From: Sycobia sp. Sy_11
Lineage: Eukaryota; Arthropoda; Insecta; Hymenoptera; Epichrysomallidae
Direction of reading: 5' to 3'
NCBI GenBank assembly: GCA_018907035.1
Contig: JACCIC010000015.1
Coordinates: 2,541,001-2,605,000, forward strand
Length of the DNA stretch: 64,000 bases
Position 1 is the stretch's first letter. The number at the start of each line of letters is the position of its first letter. The notes beneath the pieces were generated by a model. It was not told the origin of the DNA, made no database searches, and saw nothing but the letters and a program-made list of their open reading frames with translations. Both the position numbers and the translations under genes were made by a program. Below, piece after piece: positions 48,683 to 60,265 of this stretch.

Positions 48683-51600
48683 CGTGTGTTTGTGTGTGTG
48701 TGAGCACTTTATGAATATTCACTGTTTCTCGCTACTACTAGTTAGTTTGGTGCGATGATGGCTTATGCAAGAACTTATTCCCTATAACAAGAAGGAACAG
48801 TGCCAGTTTTTAGGTTTTCATTAATTTTTTAAATATTTTTTTATACTTTTTCACAGCTTTCGCCTTAAAGAACGAAGGTATAATAGGTTCAAGCCAACAA
48901 ACAGTAAGACAAGTTGTATTTAAACATCAAGCTGCAGTTATATCTATGACAAATCAGTCTTCAGATTGGGAACTAGTTGGTGGTGCTAGCATAGTTGATA
49001 ACTTTTTTGTATTAGGAAGTGCTCATAGTTTTCTCGATGCAAATGGTAAATTTAAGAAACTAACGTTTTACGTTGTTGTGGCAACGGAAGATTTAACGTT
49101 TAATCAAGGTATTCGAATCATGGTTGACGTAGTATTTACTACAGATTACAATAGAACCTCTGGAATAGGTGACATTGCAGTAATAAAGGTGAGTAATATG
49201 ACTCAATTATATAAATACTATTTTTTACAATTATATGTATACTAAATAAAATAAATATTTATGTTTCAAAATTTTGTAGTTGAAACATAGCCTACAGCTC
49301 GAACACAATCAGAGGTTGTCAAAATTAGAGTTACCCAACCTTGGAACACTAAATGAGAGGCATATTTTCCTAGTATCTGGATATGGAGCTATCAAGGTTA
49401 AAACTGCAATGAATAGTGCGTCTGGAAAAGAACAACGGATCATGTATGATACAGATTTACTTTTGAGGTCTGGAGTCATTAAAATTGTCAATATTAAGGA
49501 ATGTAAAAGTGTTTTAACCTCGCCTCCTATTGGTCAATTGTGCGGATTAATTGTGCCAACAAATCAAAAAATCCCCACAGGACTTTGCAAAGTAAGACTG
49601 TTAATTTATTGTTATTTATCAACCAAATAGTATATACGATGTTAAAAGTGAGAAAAGCACACTTTATATACGTAAATTTTGTTTCTGCACCTGCCTTCCA
49701 ACCGTAGAACAAACCCGCCAATACCACTATTATCTCAATTCCTCATACATTTCAGATTTTATTTTCTGACACAAGATTGAAAACTAAGTGATGTTAGAAA
49801 ATCCACCTGTATTTGCCTAAGGATCTATAAAAATACCTAGCCAAAGATAGTGGAGTTTTTCATTTCCTAAGCATAGGTACGAAATTTATTAGCTGGATAA
49901 TTGGTTCTCACTTTATCGGTGCGTAAAAAACCAATTTAGCGATCATGAAAGAGACATCGTTCGAGTGATTATCCATCTTAGTAGTGATCACGTTCATGTT
50001 GCTAATCTTTTTGCTGAGTATTAGATATGTAATTTTTCCTCTCCGCGAGATGAACCTATTGAATTTTTTACCATTTGTTAACATTTTATCCACATTATTC
50101 ACAGAACCTGCATAGTGAAAAATACTTTCTAGTTCTCTACCAAAACCAACATTAAATCCATGCTCGTGGATGAAGAACTATCAGTATTAAAAAGTAGGTG
50201 ATATCATTAAGCTTATTAGATATTACAATCGTGCCCTGATATCTTTTAAATATTAATGAAATCGTTAACATGGTTCATGATTCATGACATTTGTCGACCA
50301 CTGAATGTAATCGCATGAATTAGTAGAAACTAGAGATATGTCCTACGCCATGGAATTTCCAATATATCAACGCAATTGATAGTAAATCTATATAATAATC
50401 TAGTTATCAGCAGCACTAATTTTTTAATATATTAGTCTTTGTTCAATCTATTTTCTTCACAGCTGATTCTTTAATTTATTAGACATTTAATTGTGTTCTA
50501 CAAAAATTTTAAATTTTGTAATGTTAGAATTCAAAAATGAAGTCGACAGATCTGCTCATAGGAAAGTTTCTTTTCTAAAACACTAATGATGTTGTTTTGT
50601 ATCGTGACATCAGGAAAGTTTTGAAAGTATCTGCGAATATTGTCAGTCAACTAACATTCTCTACACTTAATTAATGAAATGAATGACAGAGAGAGAGAGA
50701 GAGAGAGAGAGAGAAAATTTGGTTTTATTATATGTACAGTATGTTGTACAGAGTAAGAGAGAAAGAGAGAGAGAGAGAGAAAATGAACATAATCATGCAT
50801 ATGCGAACTAGGACAAAATTACAATATCGTCAGAAGATACGGAGTCGTCCTTGAAACAAGGAGAGTATCAGACACCAAAGAATGGCTTTCATAATCTCGA
50901 GCGTCTGTCTTAATTATTAAAGAAAGAAAGATCATTGAAACTGATTTTATGCTTAACATGTATTTTTGGTGAGAAGTGAGCTTTACATATCAGAAAGTTG
51001 GATATTTGTTATCGGAATGTTCGTTCTTTATGTTTTGCATGCGGTAGAAAGAGATATGCTACGTCTATGCAGTCATATATCTGTGACACCTACTGCCCGG
51101 ACGGTACATTTAATGGATGTTCAAATTGTGAAACATTGCATGCAAATTAGGCAAAAGATGTTTTCAAGGAAAGAAAATTAAACATTGCTTCCGCACTTCT
51201 AATAGTACAGAATATATCGGAAATTCAATTGCAACGAAAATAGAAGCAACAAAATGAAATGAAGATTTCACATCCAAGACCGTAGTAAGAAAACTGAAAT
51301 AGTGTGTTATGCGAAGAACAATTTCATAGTAGAATAAAAGAAAGTTTCTTATTTTAGGCGGTGCTTTTGATTTGGGAGCGAATGTTTCGTTAGTGGGTCC
51401 AGAAGTGGAGAAAAAAATTTGAATCACAGTTGAAGAAGACCGATACATTTATCAAATCAATAGATATTTTTATCGGTCTTACATTCTTTATACAATAATA
51501 AACGTTGATAATATAATAACAGTCCAACTGTCCTTGTTTAGAATCATCGCAATAGAATAAAAATTGAAAAAAATAAAAAACAAAATAAAAATTTTATTTA

Positions 51601-53902
51601 ATTAAAAATTTAAAAAATCTATATTCAATGTTAGTAAAGGACAACCTGACTACCCCAACATTTTCAATTTAAATTTATTTGAAATTTCCGAAGTTTCGAA
51701 CCGCTCCGGTTCATGTTCAAAGACTCAACTACATTTATTAAAATTGTAAATATGCATGTAGCATGAAAATTAGGAGAACTAGTGTAATATGAGAATATTG
51801 ATATGAAAAATGAGAGCGATTGAGTGAAAATAGTCCATAATCTTCTTCAGAATATAACTTAGCTAATATTTTTTCTCAAAAGTTTGCTTGAGACACGAGA
51901 TTAGGACTCCGTTTATCGAGAATTCCAAGGGTTATGGATGAATAGAGATTTTTCTAAAAAAAGTAGCAACGACCAAGGTATGGTTTATGTGATTTTTAAG
52001 GGAACCTCATACTTAATTAAGGAAAAGAATAAAAAAAATGAAATAGTAGAGAAAATTTTAAATCAACAAATGACAAAAACGAGCATAGTAAACTTAACTG
52101 AATATTACATATTGATGTTCAAGGTGTGACGCTCATTCAAACAAAATTCATTTGTGTAGAATATGATGTCTAATCTGTTAAAAATAGCATCGAAGGATAT
52201 AGAGCGATTTGAGACGTAGAGGATACTTAAACAATCCGTATATGACTCAATAGCGTACGTCTGCTTATAAAGAAGCTTAAGGCTAGTTATATTGATTTTG
52301 CATAGATTATCGAGATACTAGGAAGGTAACGTAAAAAGATGCATATCTAATTCCGGATGTGGATGCGATGTCAGATAACTTACGGAAAGCGATACATTTT
52401 ATAAAGATCAAGCTTAGGCAGTTGAATTTTCAGGTGACAATGGAGGAGTGGACCCGAAAATATACAGTTTTTTTCAATTACAGGGTCAGGTCTTGAAAAT
52501 TCCATTTGATTTAACGAACGTGACGATGTTCTTTTTGATTGGGTATTTCAACTATTCGTATTTTGTTATCTTCATCATATTAAAAAAGTAACAAAAACAA
52601 ATTTTCAAAAGTAGCAGGGAACGAGCAAGGAGTAACCGGAGATCGATAAGAACAGACAAGCGATGTCAATTGAACTCGCTGCAACTGAGCTCTCAGTAAA
52701 ATAGATCGCTGCCGCTGAATCTTCTGTTACACTTTGTGAGTAGAAGATATTTATAGCTATAAGTAATATGGATAAAGAAAACAAAGAGAACTCAATCGGC
52801 AAAGAAGGTCAGGATCCCCTCCTCCCTATTACTTTGATACAGTTCGATATTTCCGTTAAGCACCCCTAAGAGGCGATAAATATATGCCCCCTGTTCGTCC
52901 GAGTTCAGACACAAGAAGACAGAGTCGGCGTTCTTCGACAAAAGATGAAGAAATTACAGCTAAGCGTTCTGTGATTGTGAATATCAGATTCGAATGTTCG
53001 AAGATTTGGTAATGGTACGTCAACGAACTGCGTTATGGATACCCCGTTGTGTTACTGCTTCAAATGCTGACAGAGATAAGGACATTATACGCGCGGGTGT
53101 CATCAGCCTATTGTGGATCGTTACTGTCGTGATTGAAGTATAGGGGAAGTGAATTTGTTCAAGACACCGAGATGCAATGAACTGTATCGCAGATATTTGA
53201 AAACTAGTTTTTTTTTCATGTCATTTCTTATCTAGCTATAATTAAAATCTACAGTTTAAAAAATTAAATGTATTATTGTCATATTTAGTTATCACGCCCG
53301 AGCAGACATTACTATTATCTCATTTCTGAATATCACTGTTATTCTTATTGTTTTTATTACTAATATATCATTATCGTTATTCTTGTTATCGTGATTATTA
53401 TTAATATTAATTGTTATTTAATCACGAAACAGAGTTGTACACATTTATTTTGTAATAAATTAGATACAACTATCACTCACTTAAATCATAATAAAAAAAT
53501 TAAATAGTTTTCTAATACATATTTCAACATTTTTGTATAATAATATAAAATTTATTATCTATTTATTAGTAATATTAGTAATATTTGTTGAATCCCATAT
53601 CTGACGTTTCTTATTGATTCAGTGAAATTATTACTTTTCCTAATTGATACTATTTCTTTTCACAGGGTGATCGTGGAAATCCACTTGTGTCTGGTAGGAC
53701 ACTTATCGGAATTACAAGCAAAGGTCCTGTCAATTGCGATAATCGTTTCAATGGCATTACATTCACAAATGTAACATATTATGCCGACTTTGTTCAATTC
53801 GTTGTAAAAGAGCAATTGCACAGAATCAGGGAGGAATTGTATATGCATCAGAATAATCCACACGTATTAGAAGAACCCAAGGGAAAAAATATATACCATT
53901 AA
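45299..53902 (+). CDS. Serine protease homologue (Ser to Arg, one disulfide lost), 314 aa
   Basis: The four exons are 45299-45362, 48857-49188, 49280-49591 and 53666-53902. Exon 1 is a signal peptide (MAVSNFLLFVFMIFIHH), closely similar to that of gene 2. The mature start is IIGSSQ at residue 30, preceded by N-E-G; the second Gly of IVGG is Ser. His is kept (H78, GSAHS) and Asp is kept (D127, GDIAVI), but the catalytic Ser is Arg (R239, GDRGNP, codon CGT at 53672). Both cysteines of the His-loop disulfide are gone together (C to V62 and C to S79); the other two pairs remain. The C-terminus is longer than in the other two (237-bp last exon). Introns 1 and 3 are long and carry mariner and gypsy debris. 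A polyadenylation signal AATAAA lies at 53939. It is predicted to be a secreted non-catalytic homologue. Confidence 0.9.
47390..47700 (-). mobile_element. Mariner/Tc1-like transposase N-terminal fragment in an intron
   Basis: On the minus strand, IEKRALHEERISSRFSKLVK is followed by a HTH-like segment ending CVHEWFKYFTRRMAG. After a stop comes GCPKDPVNDENTKI. The order V(F/H)EWFKRF then GRP...NDENI is the N-terminal DNA-binding signature of mariner-type transposases. The rest of the gene is absent. It lies in intron 1 of protease homologue 3, antisense to it. Confidence 0.45.
48508..48702. repeat. (TC)n-(TG)n compound microsatellite
   Basis: A TC run at 48508-48535 passes directly into a long TG run with CG interruptions. 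It lies about 150 bp upstream of exon 2 of protease homologue 3. Confidence 0.95.
50690..50781. repeat. (GA)n microsatellite, two runs
   Basis: GA runs at about 50690-50714 and 50757-50780 are separated by unique sequence, inside intron 3 of protease homologue 3. Confidence 0.9.
51030..52540 (+). mobile_element. Ty3/gypsy remnant (Cys motif, protease, RT) inside an intron
   Basis: Broken frames show, in order: a Cys-rich CDTYCPDGTFNGCSNCE segment (about 51077); a retroviral-type aspartic protease GGAFDLGANVSLVGPEVEKK (about 51358-51415, with the DTG active site altered to DLG); and an RT segment DYRDTRKVT...KDAYLIPDVDAMSDNL (about 52305-52390) followed by QVTMEEWTRKYTVF. These correspond to gypsy PR and RT (DYRxLN..T..DAYPLP). 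It is non-functional and is oriented with the host gene (intron 3 of protease homologue 3). Confidence 0.7.
52880..53160 (+). pseudogene. Retrotransposon Gag zinc-knuckle relic
   Basis: The reading CYCFKC (stop) QR (stop) GHYTRGCHQP near 53055-53105 keeps the C-x2-C-x4-H-x4-C spacing of a CCHC knuckle, with a second CRD-like end after it. It follows a Gln/Lys-rich stretch. It sits downstream of the gypsy RT relic, so it is not in normal gag-pol order and likely comes from another copy. Confidence 0.45.
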
Positions 53903-53938
53903 ATACACATATATGTATCTGAAAAGTTTCTTTGTAAC

Positions 53939-53944
53939 AATAAA
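53939..53944 (+). terminator. Polyadenylation signal AATAAA
   Basis: A canonical hexamer lies 37 bases after the stop codon of protease homologue 3. Confidence 0.6.
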
Positions 53945-53949
53945 ACATA

Positions 53950-56017
53950 AAAACAGCTTTTCTACTAGCTAAAATTAAATTAAATTTAATGGTGATAGTT
54001 TAAAAAATCAAACCTTATTCGACAAATAATAAGAAAGTTGTCTTGAAATTGACTTTTGAAACTGAACTTCAACGTGAAGTTCTTATTTAACATATTTTAT
54101 TCATTGTAATATCATTGTGTAGTATAGGTTCATTCTCCAAGAAAAATTATTTTTTCAATTGTAATTATATGAAAATATTAATAAAATTGTATGCAGGCTA
54201 AAATATCTTCTTTTTGTATAAAAATCAGAATTATGTAATGAAAAAAATATATATAAAAAAAATTAATAAAGAAACGATTTCCAATGCAATACAGAAGTGC
54301 CACATATGAACCGTGTCGAGTTTATTCAATATAATTTACTATTTTCAATATAACTATTAAATAGTTAAAAAATAAATGTATAATTTAGCGTTTATTCATA
54401 GAATGCATTGAAATTCTATTACAAAATATTTTTTTGGTAAGAAGATATATCTATACTTGTTGCATCCATATTTTTCTTAAATCCATTTTATATATATAAT
54501 AAAAACTTCATTACCAAGAATTTTTCCTAAATTGGCATCTATATAAAAAACGCAATCATTTTTAAATTAATTAATGATCGATTTGTGTATATAATTAATT
54601 AATTAAGAAACTCCTCAATAATTGACTTATGTAGAGAACATTATTTAAATACATGTGACATAATGATTAGGACTTAAAGCTGAAAAATATCGACAATTAC
54701 TCAATAAGTAACAGGCAATGACTTGCTAATTATAGTAATATGTTTTTAAATCTATTTGTATGCTTTATGCATATTTTAAGACAGATTCCAAAACATGTGT
54801 ATGAATGGTAAAACTTTGATCCAATAATATTCACAATCCATAGGATTTATTATTTATCAATGTCAAAATATTTTTTATTCATAACAAAAGATTTATAATT
54901 TAATAAGTACACCATTGTAGAAAAACAGTTACAAGTAACACCGATGCTCAATTGTCGCTCACCCAGTTGGAAAAAGCACTTTTCACAATAATAGAACACT
55001 AAACAATATTGATCCCATATATTTGTTATTTTTCTAGAAAAATTCTTTTAGAGTAGATATGACTCCTACAAGATGGTAATAGGCAGACCACTTATTACAA
55101 CTTTAATCATTAATTTTTAATATATACAATTAAGATGTTACTCGACAAAATTAAACAAATATTAAGTCAAAATTGAGTTGTGCAGTATAGCCTTCTTTTG
55201 ATCAACATTGAATTGGGGTTCCGGATAATCTAGTAGGTAAAAATTAACCAGAGTTAATCTCAACAACGTTTCAATATCTCAGAGGCCACGTTTTATCAAA
55301 ATCATATTTTCTACTCAGTTAGAAAACTTCCTTAATTGGAAGATTTACCTACTATTAACACTTTTTAGAGATACGGTTTCTGTCGAAAGGGAGATTAAAA
55401 AAAAGCATAGTTTTAATATTTTTTTAGTGTTTTATGGTTTTATAAAGTATTATCTTACTCGGTGAGTCACATTTGTGCATTTAGTATTGTTTCTCGACAT
55501 TAACTACGCATTTTCTAGACTTAATACATATAAATACATATATATCTAAAGTGTAAAATTTTCACCAATTTATTCGTCTATTTTTCGTAAAATGTCTATC
55601 TTAGCAAAACTGGTTTTACATTAGCTGCAGGCAGAGATTGCTGTTATCAAATATCGTAAAATTATCTTATACTCAACATAATTGGTAGATATATTTCGTA
55701 ATCCATAACATTATAGAATACTTTCGTTTGTTTAAAATTGCTCTATTTACAACAATTATTTACAAAATATAGCGAGTAACATTATGTACAAACGTAAAAT
55801 AAAATTATATATAGCTTAAATCTTAGAAATTTATGAAATTCATTTAAATAAAAAATCTTTAGCAATAAATTTAGAAGCTCGATAACAATTTTTATAATTT
55901 GGAATAGTTGTCCAAACAATATATTAAGAAACAAAAAAAAAACAAAGAAAAATATACTCGACGGATCGTTCATCAATTTTTTTTATACAAATGAATTATA
56001 AATATATAACGCGTATA
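53950..56017. other. AT-rich spacer between convergent genes
   Basis: No coding exon, RNA gene or clear repeat was seen. The protease homologue (plus) and the transporter (minus) converge on this spacer. Confidence 0.5.
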
Positions 56018-58836
56018 TCATTTCGGCTCCCCTTGCGCGGTCACATTCAGCAGTTCTATGCTCTCCTTGGCCTTCTTCCCCTTCTTCTCGCTCTTCTCCT
56101 TCCTGAGGAAGTCCGGATCGTTCCAGAACTGCACCTCGCCGTCCGCCCACATGACGAATATCAGATTCGTGACCATGAATACCCCGCCGATTATCCAGAA
56201 CACGAGCCTCCACTCGGACAGGGTCTGATTCGGCGTGAGCACCCCGACGATGTAGGGGGTGACGATGCCCGCGAACGCGCCGATCCCGTTCGTCAGGGCC
56301 ATCAGCGAGCCCGCGTAATTCGGACTGAGGTCCAGGCCGTTGACCTTCATGCTGGGCAGCGCGGCCCCCATCACCGTCATCCCGAGGGCGATCATCAGCA
56401 CGACCAGGACCCGGTCGCAGCCCGCGTACGAGGCCGCGACGATGAAGGCGGCCGGGCCGACCGAGGCCACCGTGTTCCCCAGCTTCCTCACGTTCGAGGT
56501 CGACATCCGCTCGTTGACGATCAGCCAGTCGGCCAGCCAGGAGGTGACGATGCTGCCGAACCACATGCAGAGATAGGGCAGGGCCGAGAGGTAGCCGTTG
56601 CTCTCGATCGAGAACCTCAGCACGCTCCCCATGTACTTGGGCAGGTCGCTGATCATGGTGAGGAAGCCCCAGCCGTGGCCGATCATCGCCGCGACCAGGG
56701 CCCAGACCGGCATCGAGGTCAGGACGTAGCGCCAGGGCACGGCCGGCGGCTTCTTGTGCTTGTGCTGGCTGAGCTGCTCGTGGAGGAACTTGTACTCGGC
56801 CTCGCCGATGAAGGGATGCTCGTGGGGATCGTTGTAGCAGAGCGCGACCCAGACCAGGAACCAGAGGACGCTGATGCCCCCGAAGAAGTAGAAGACGGTG
56901 GGCCAGCCGCCGTCGCTGTAGCGCAGCAGGAGGCCGGATGTCGCGGTGGCGAAGACGGTGCCGAGGGGCGCGCCGGCGAAGACGAGGGAGCCTGCCTTGG
57001 AGCGCTCCTCGATCGGCACCCACTGGGCCAGCATCACGTTGAGGGCCGGGTAGGCAGCGCCCTGGGCCAGGCCGACGAGGACCCTGAGGACGATGAGGGC
57101 GGTGGCGCCGCCGTACCTGACGCCGATCGGCGTCAGGATGGTGAAGATCGCGTTCCAGAGGATGCCGAAGCCGAGGGTGTACTTGCCGCCGAACTTCTCG
57201 GCGATCATGCCGCCGGGGATGTGGGTTATCACGTAGCCCCAGTAGAACGACGAGAGGATGACGCCCTGCGCGGATGAGAGACAATTATTGTACAAATTGC
57301 GTTTACATATTCCTATAGCTTTGAATCATTACTATATATTATATTTCATTTGGGCCTACATGTGTCGATAATCAAAAATACACCGTGGTTGAAGTTAAGT
57401 TATTTTTAACGTTCTCTCTGTATTCCACATCTTATAAGGGGCTATGGAAGTCAATTTTTACCGATCGAGTAACAAAAATACTCGATACGTTCTAAATAAT
57501 TTTATATATGTTGGTTAAACCGTTGATCATTTTAGAAAACGAACCCTTTATTTACGTCTTTTATGCACTACTGCTAAGGTATGGCGCAAGGCAGGCTGCG
57601 CGACTATGTCTATATGCAGCTATATAGAAGGCAAACGAATAGCAGTACATAAAAATAGAATTTAGTTAATAAATGTTAAGACTGATTTTTGAAAAACATA
57701 TTTTAAAAATTAATCTTCTAAAATAAATCTTTCTCTATATACGTCGAGAAAAATGTTTTATTAAAAATGACTAATGCTCTTTTAAGAAACAAGACAAGCG
57801 TGACATACATGGAACTCTTTAATAATATAGTTATATTAATAATTACCATATGTATAATTCTTTTTAATGTAATACACGTGAAAAATTACGACACAAATAG
57901 CAATTATGAATATAGATATTGATATAAATTTTATCACTGGTTAAGTTTGCTGCTCTATTAGTAGAACATATTGTAATTTTTTATAAAATATTTTTCTCAG
58001 TGTGGCCACTGTCCTTGACGGAAATAATTACTATCTAATATTTAATCTAAGTTGACCGATTAATGCTCTGTCTTCTTATAAAATTGGAAATGATCTTTTA
58101 ATTTTGCGATTTGCAGTTGGAATCGTTAAAAATAATCCGTAAAATACGTATATAAATATTTCGAATTAGATCGACTGAATAAGAATTAAGAATCTAGTTA
58201 AAAAATTTTTTGAAGGATATAACATAATTTTGCTGTGATTGGTTCGTTGATTATTGTTACAAAAAAATTCCGCAGGAATAAATTATTCATGTTCATCAAG
58301 CAATTGAAAATATATATCTTGAAAAGAAATCTCGATAACCCTTTTCAAATTCTTATTTCGCTCATCTTCATCGTTAACAGGCCTGAAAGGAAAACCAAAT
58401 AATACAGTCATACAGTTCGTTTCTTCATTTTATTTTTTCTCAATTATCGCGGATAAAAGATTTTTATTCGGATTTCGTCGGTCTTATTCAAATTCTTAAC
58501 TTTTATTTGACTATCGCTTATAGTTTTCGACTCTTTTTTTCTCCTTTCTTCATAACAGTTTATTTTATCCTTGACGACGATGCACAGACTATGGACATGC
58601 TACGGTTTGTATAGAATCTGCTTGAAACTTCTTTATAGCGATGTAAAGTGGCTAGACGTAAATGAATGGCACGTTTGAGTAAAATTTATAGTATTCTTTA
58701 AAAATATTCTTTAAATATATAGTATTCTTTAAAATTTAAAGCACGTTTCTCTCAATCGGTATAAAAGAGCAGTCGACAGCACGTTCAAATGAATTTTATT
58801 TTTATAACTAGATTGTTATTAAGGTGAAACATTTCT

Positions 58837-58897
<61 letters not shown>

Positions 58898-59775
58898 TTT
58901 GTATATCGTGTCGTTAGTTAGAACGTACGAGTAATACTTTGAATTATATTAAAATTTTAAGCATTAATGAAAAGAATTTTTAGAGTGTAGTCTTGATAAG
59001 GACAATTATTACACACCACACCAAATAATACTCATTCAATTTTTAACACAGGCTCTACGAGCTGCTTCGAGCTTTTAAAATGAAGTATGAAGGCGGTCTT
59101 GACTATGACATTATTTGCCTTTCCGATGAGAGCGACAATCTTTGTTTGCACACGTTTTTCTTATATTTGGTTTATTTCAAATTGTACTCCTTACGCGATG
59201 TTCTTTTTTTTTAAGACAGCATTAGGGCGTAGGCTTGATAAAATATGTGTGAAATTCGATTCCAAAGTAATACTTTACAATCACTTAAGATTCGAAATAA
59301 TATTTTAAATAAATAAATAAAAAAAAAATAAAAAAATAAAAAATAAATAAATAAAGTAAAAAATAAAAAAGTATATATAAAATATATAAAAAGCGTGTAT
59401 AATATCGATATATTTTGATAATCCAGTAATATAAATTAATATATTGATCGTTTATTAATATAAAAAAAATTAGTACTCTGTATTTTCTAGCATGTTAATT
59501 AATCGATACTTTGTCATTAAAACGTATATACGAGTTACTTCTATAAAGATTTCTCTAATTCTTTTATAGTATTATACTGCTTATCAGTTTGCAATGAAAA
59601 ATTATGCCAAAAAGTTGGCCTTGCAAAAGGAGATAAATTAATTAAATGATGATCTATTTTAAATAGCACTCTAAAGGAAAGTGCTGATAGCAATAATAAT
59701 GTATGTATCATGCATAATCTATTCAATATAGCAATCCTACAAGCACAGATTTTCGAAATCTTAATATTCGCTATG

Positions 59776-59832
<57 letters not shown>

Positions 59833-59880
59833 TTTCCTGAACGGATTCAAAATTTGGAAACAATTATATACCGATATTTA

Positions 59881-59937
<57 letters not shown>

Positions 59938-60203
59938 ATAGCCTTTAATATTGACATATAAATTGAAGATATAATATTGAACCTATCATATTGAAAGAGT
60001 AATTTATTTCAAATAATAAATGATTATTTTGAAATAAATTTTCTTCGAAGGAATCGTTTTCGTCTGTTGTTCAAACAAAATAGAAAAATATTTCGTATAA
60101 TTGACGTATAAGTGAGTTAGTTTATTGAATAGATAAATGAAAGAAAAAATGATAATTATAATGATAGTATGTATGCATGATTATATACATGATGTGTATA
60201 TAT

Positions 60204-60265
<62 letters not shown>

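Noticed and set aside
48501..48758. Open frames over the TC/TG repeat
   Set aside because: This is a microsatellite artefact; both strands are open for the same reason.
55983..57284. Two other 430-residue open frames over the transporter exon (one on each strand)
   Set aside because: High GC removes stop codons in shadow frames. Only the frame 57265-56018 gives a membrane transporter with family motifs.
57266..57295. Start codon upstream of the large transporter exon ([10 protein letters not shown])
   Set aside because: It lies in the intron: a good acceptor (CCGCGCAG) precedes GGCGTC and the previous exon joins in phase.
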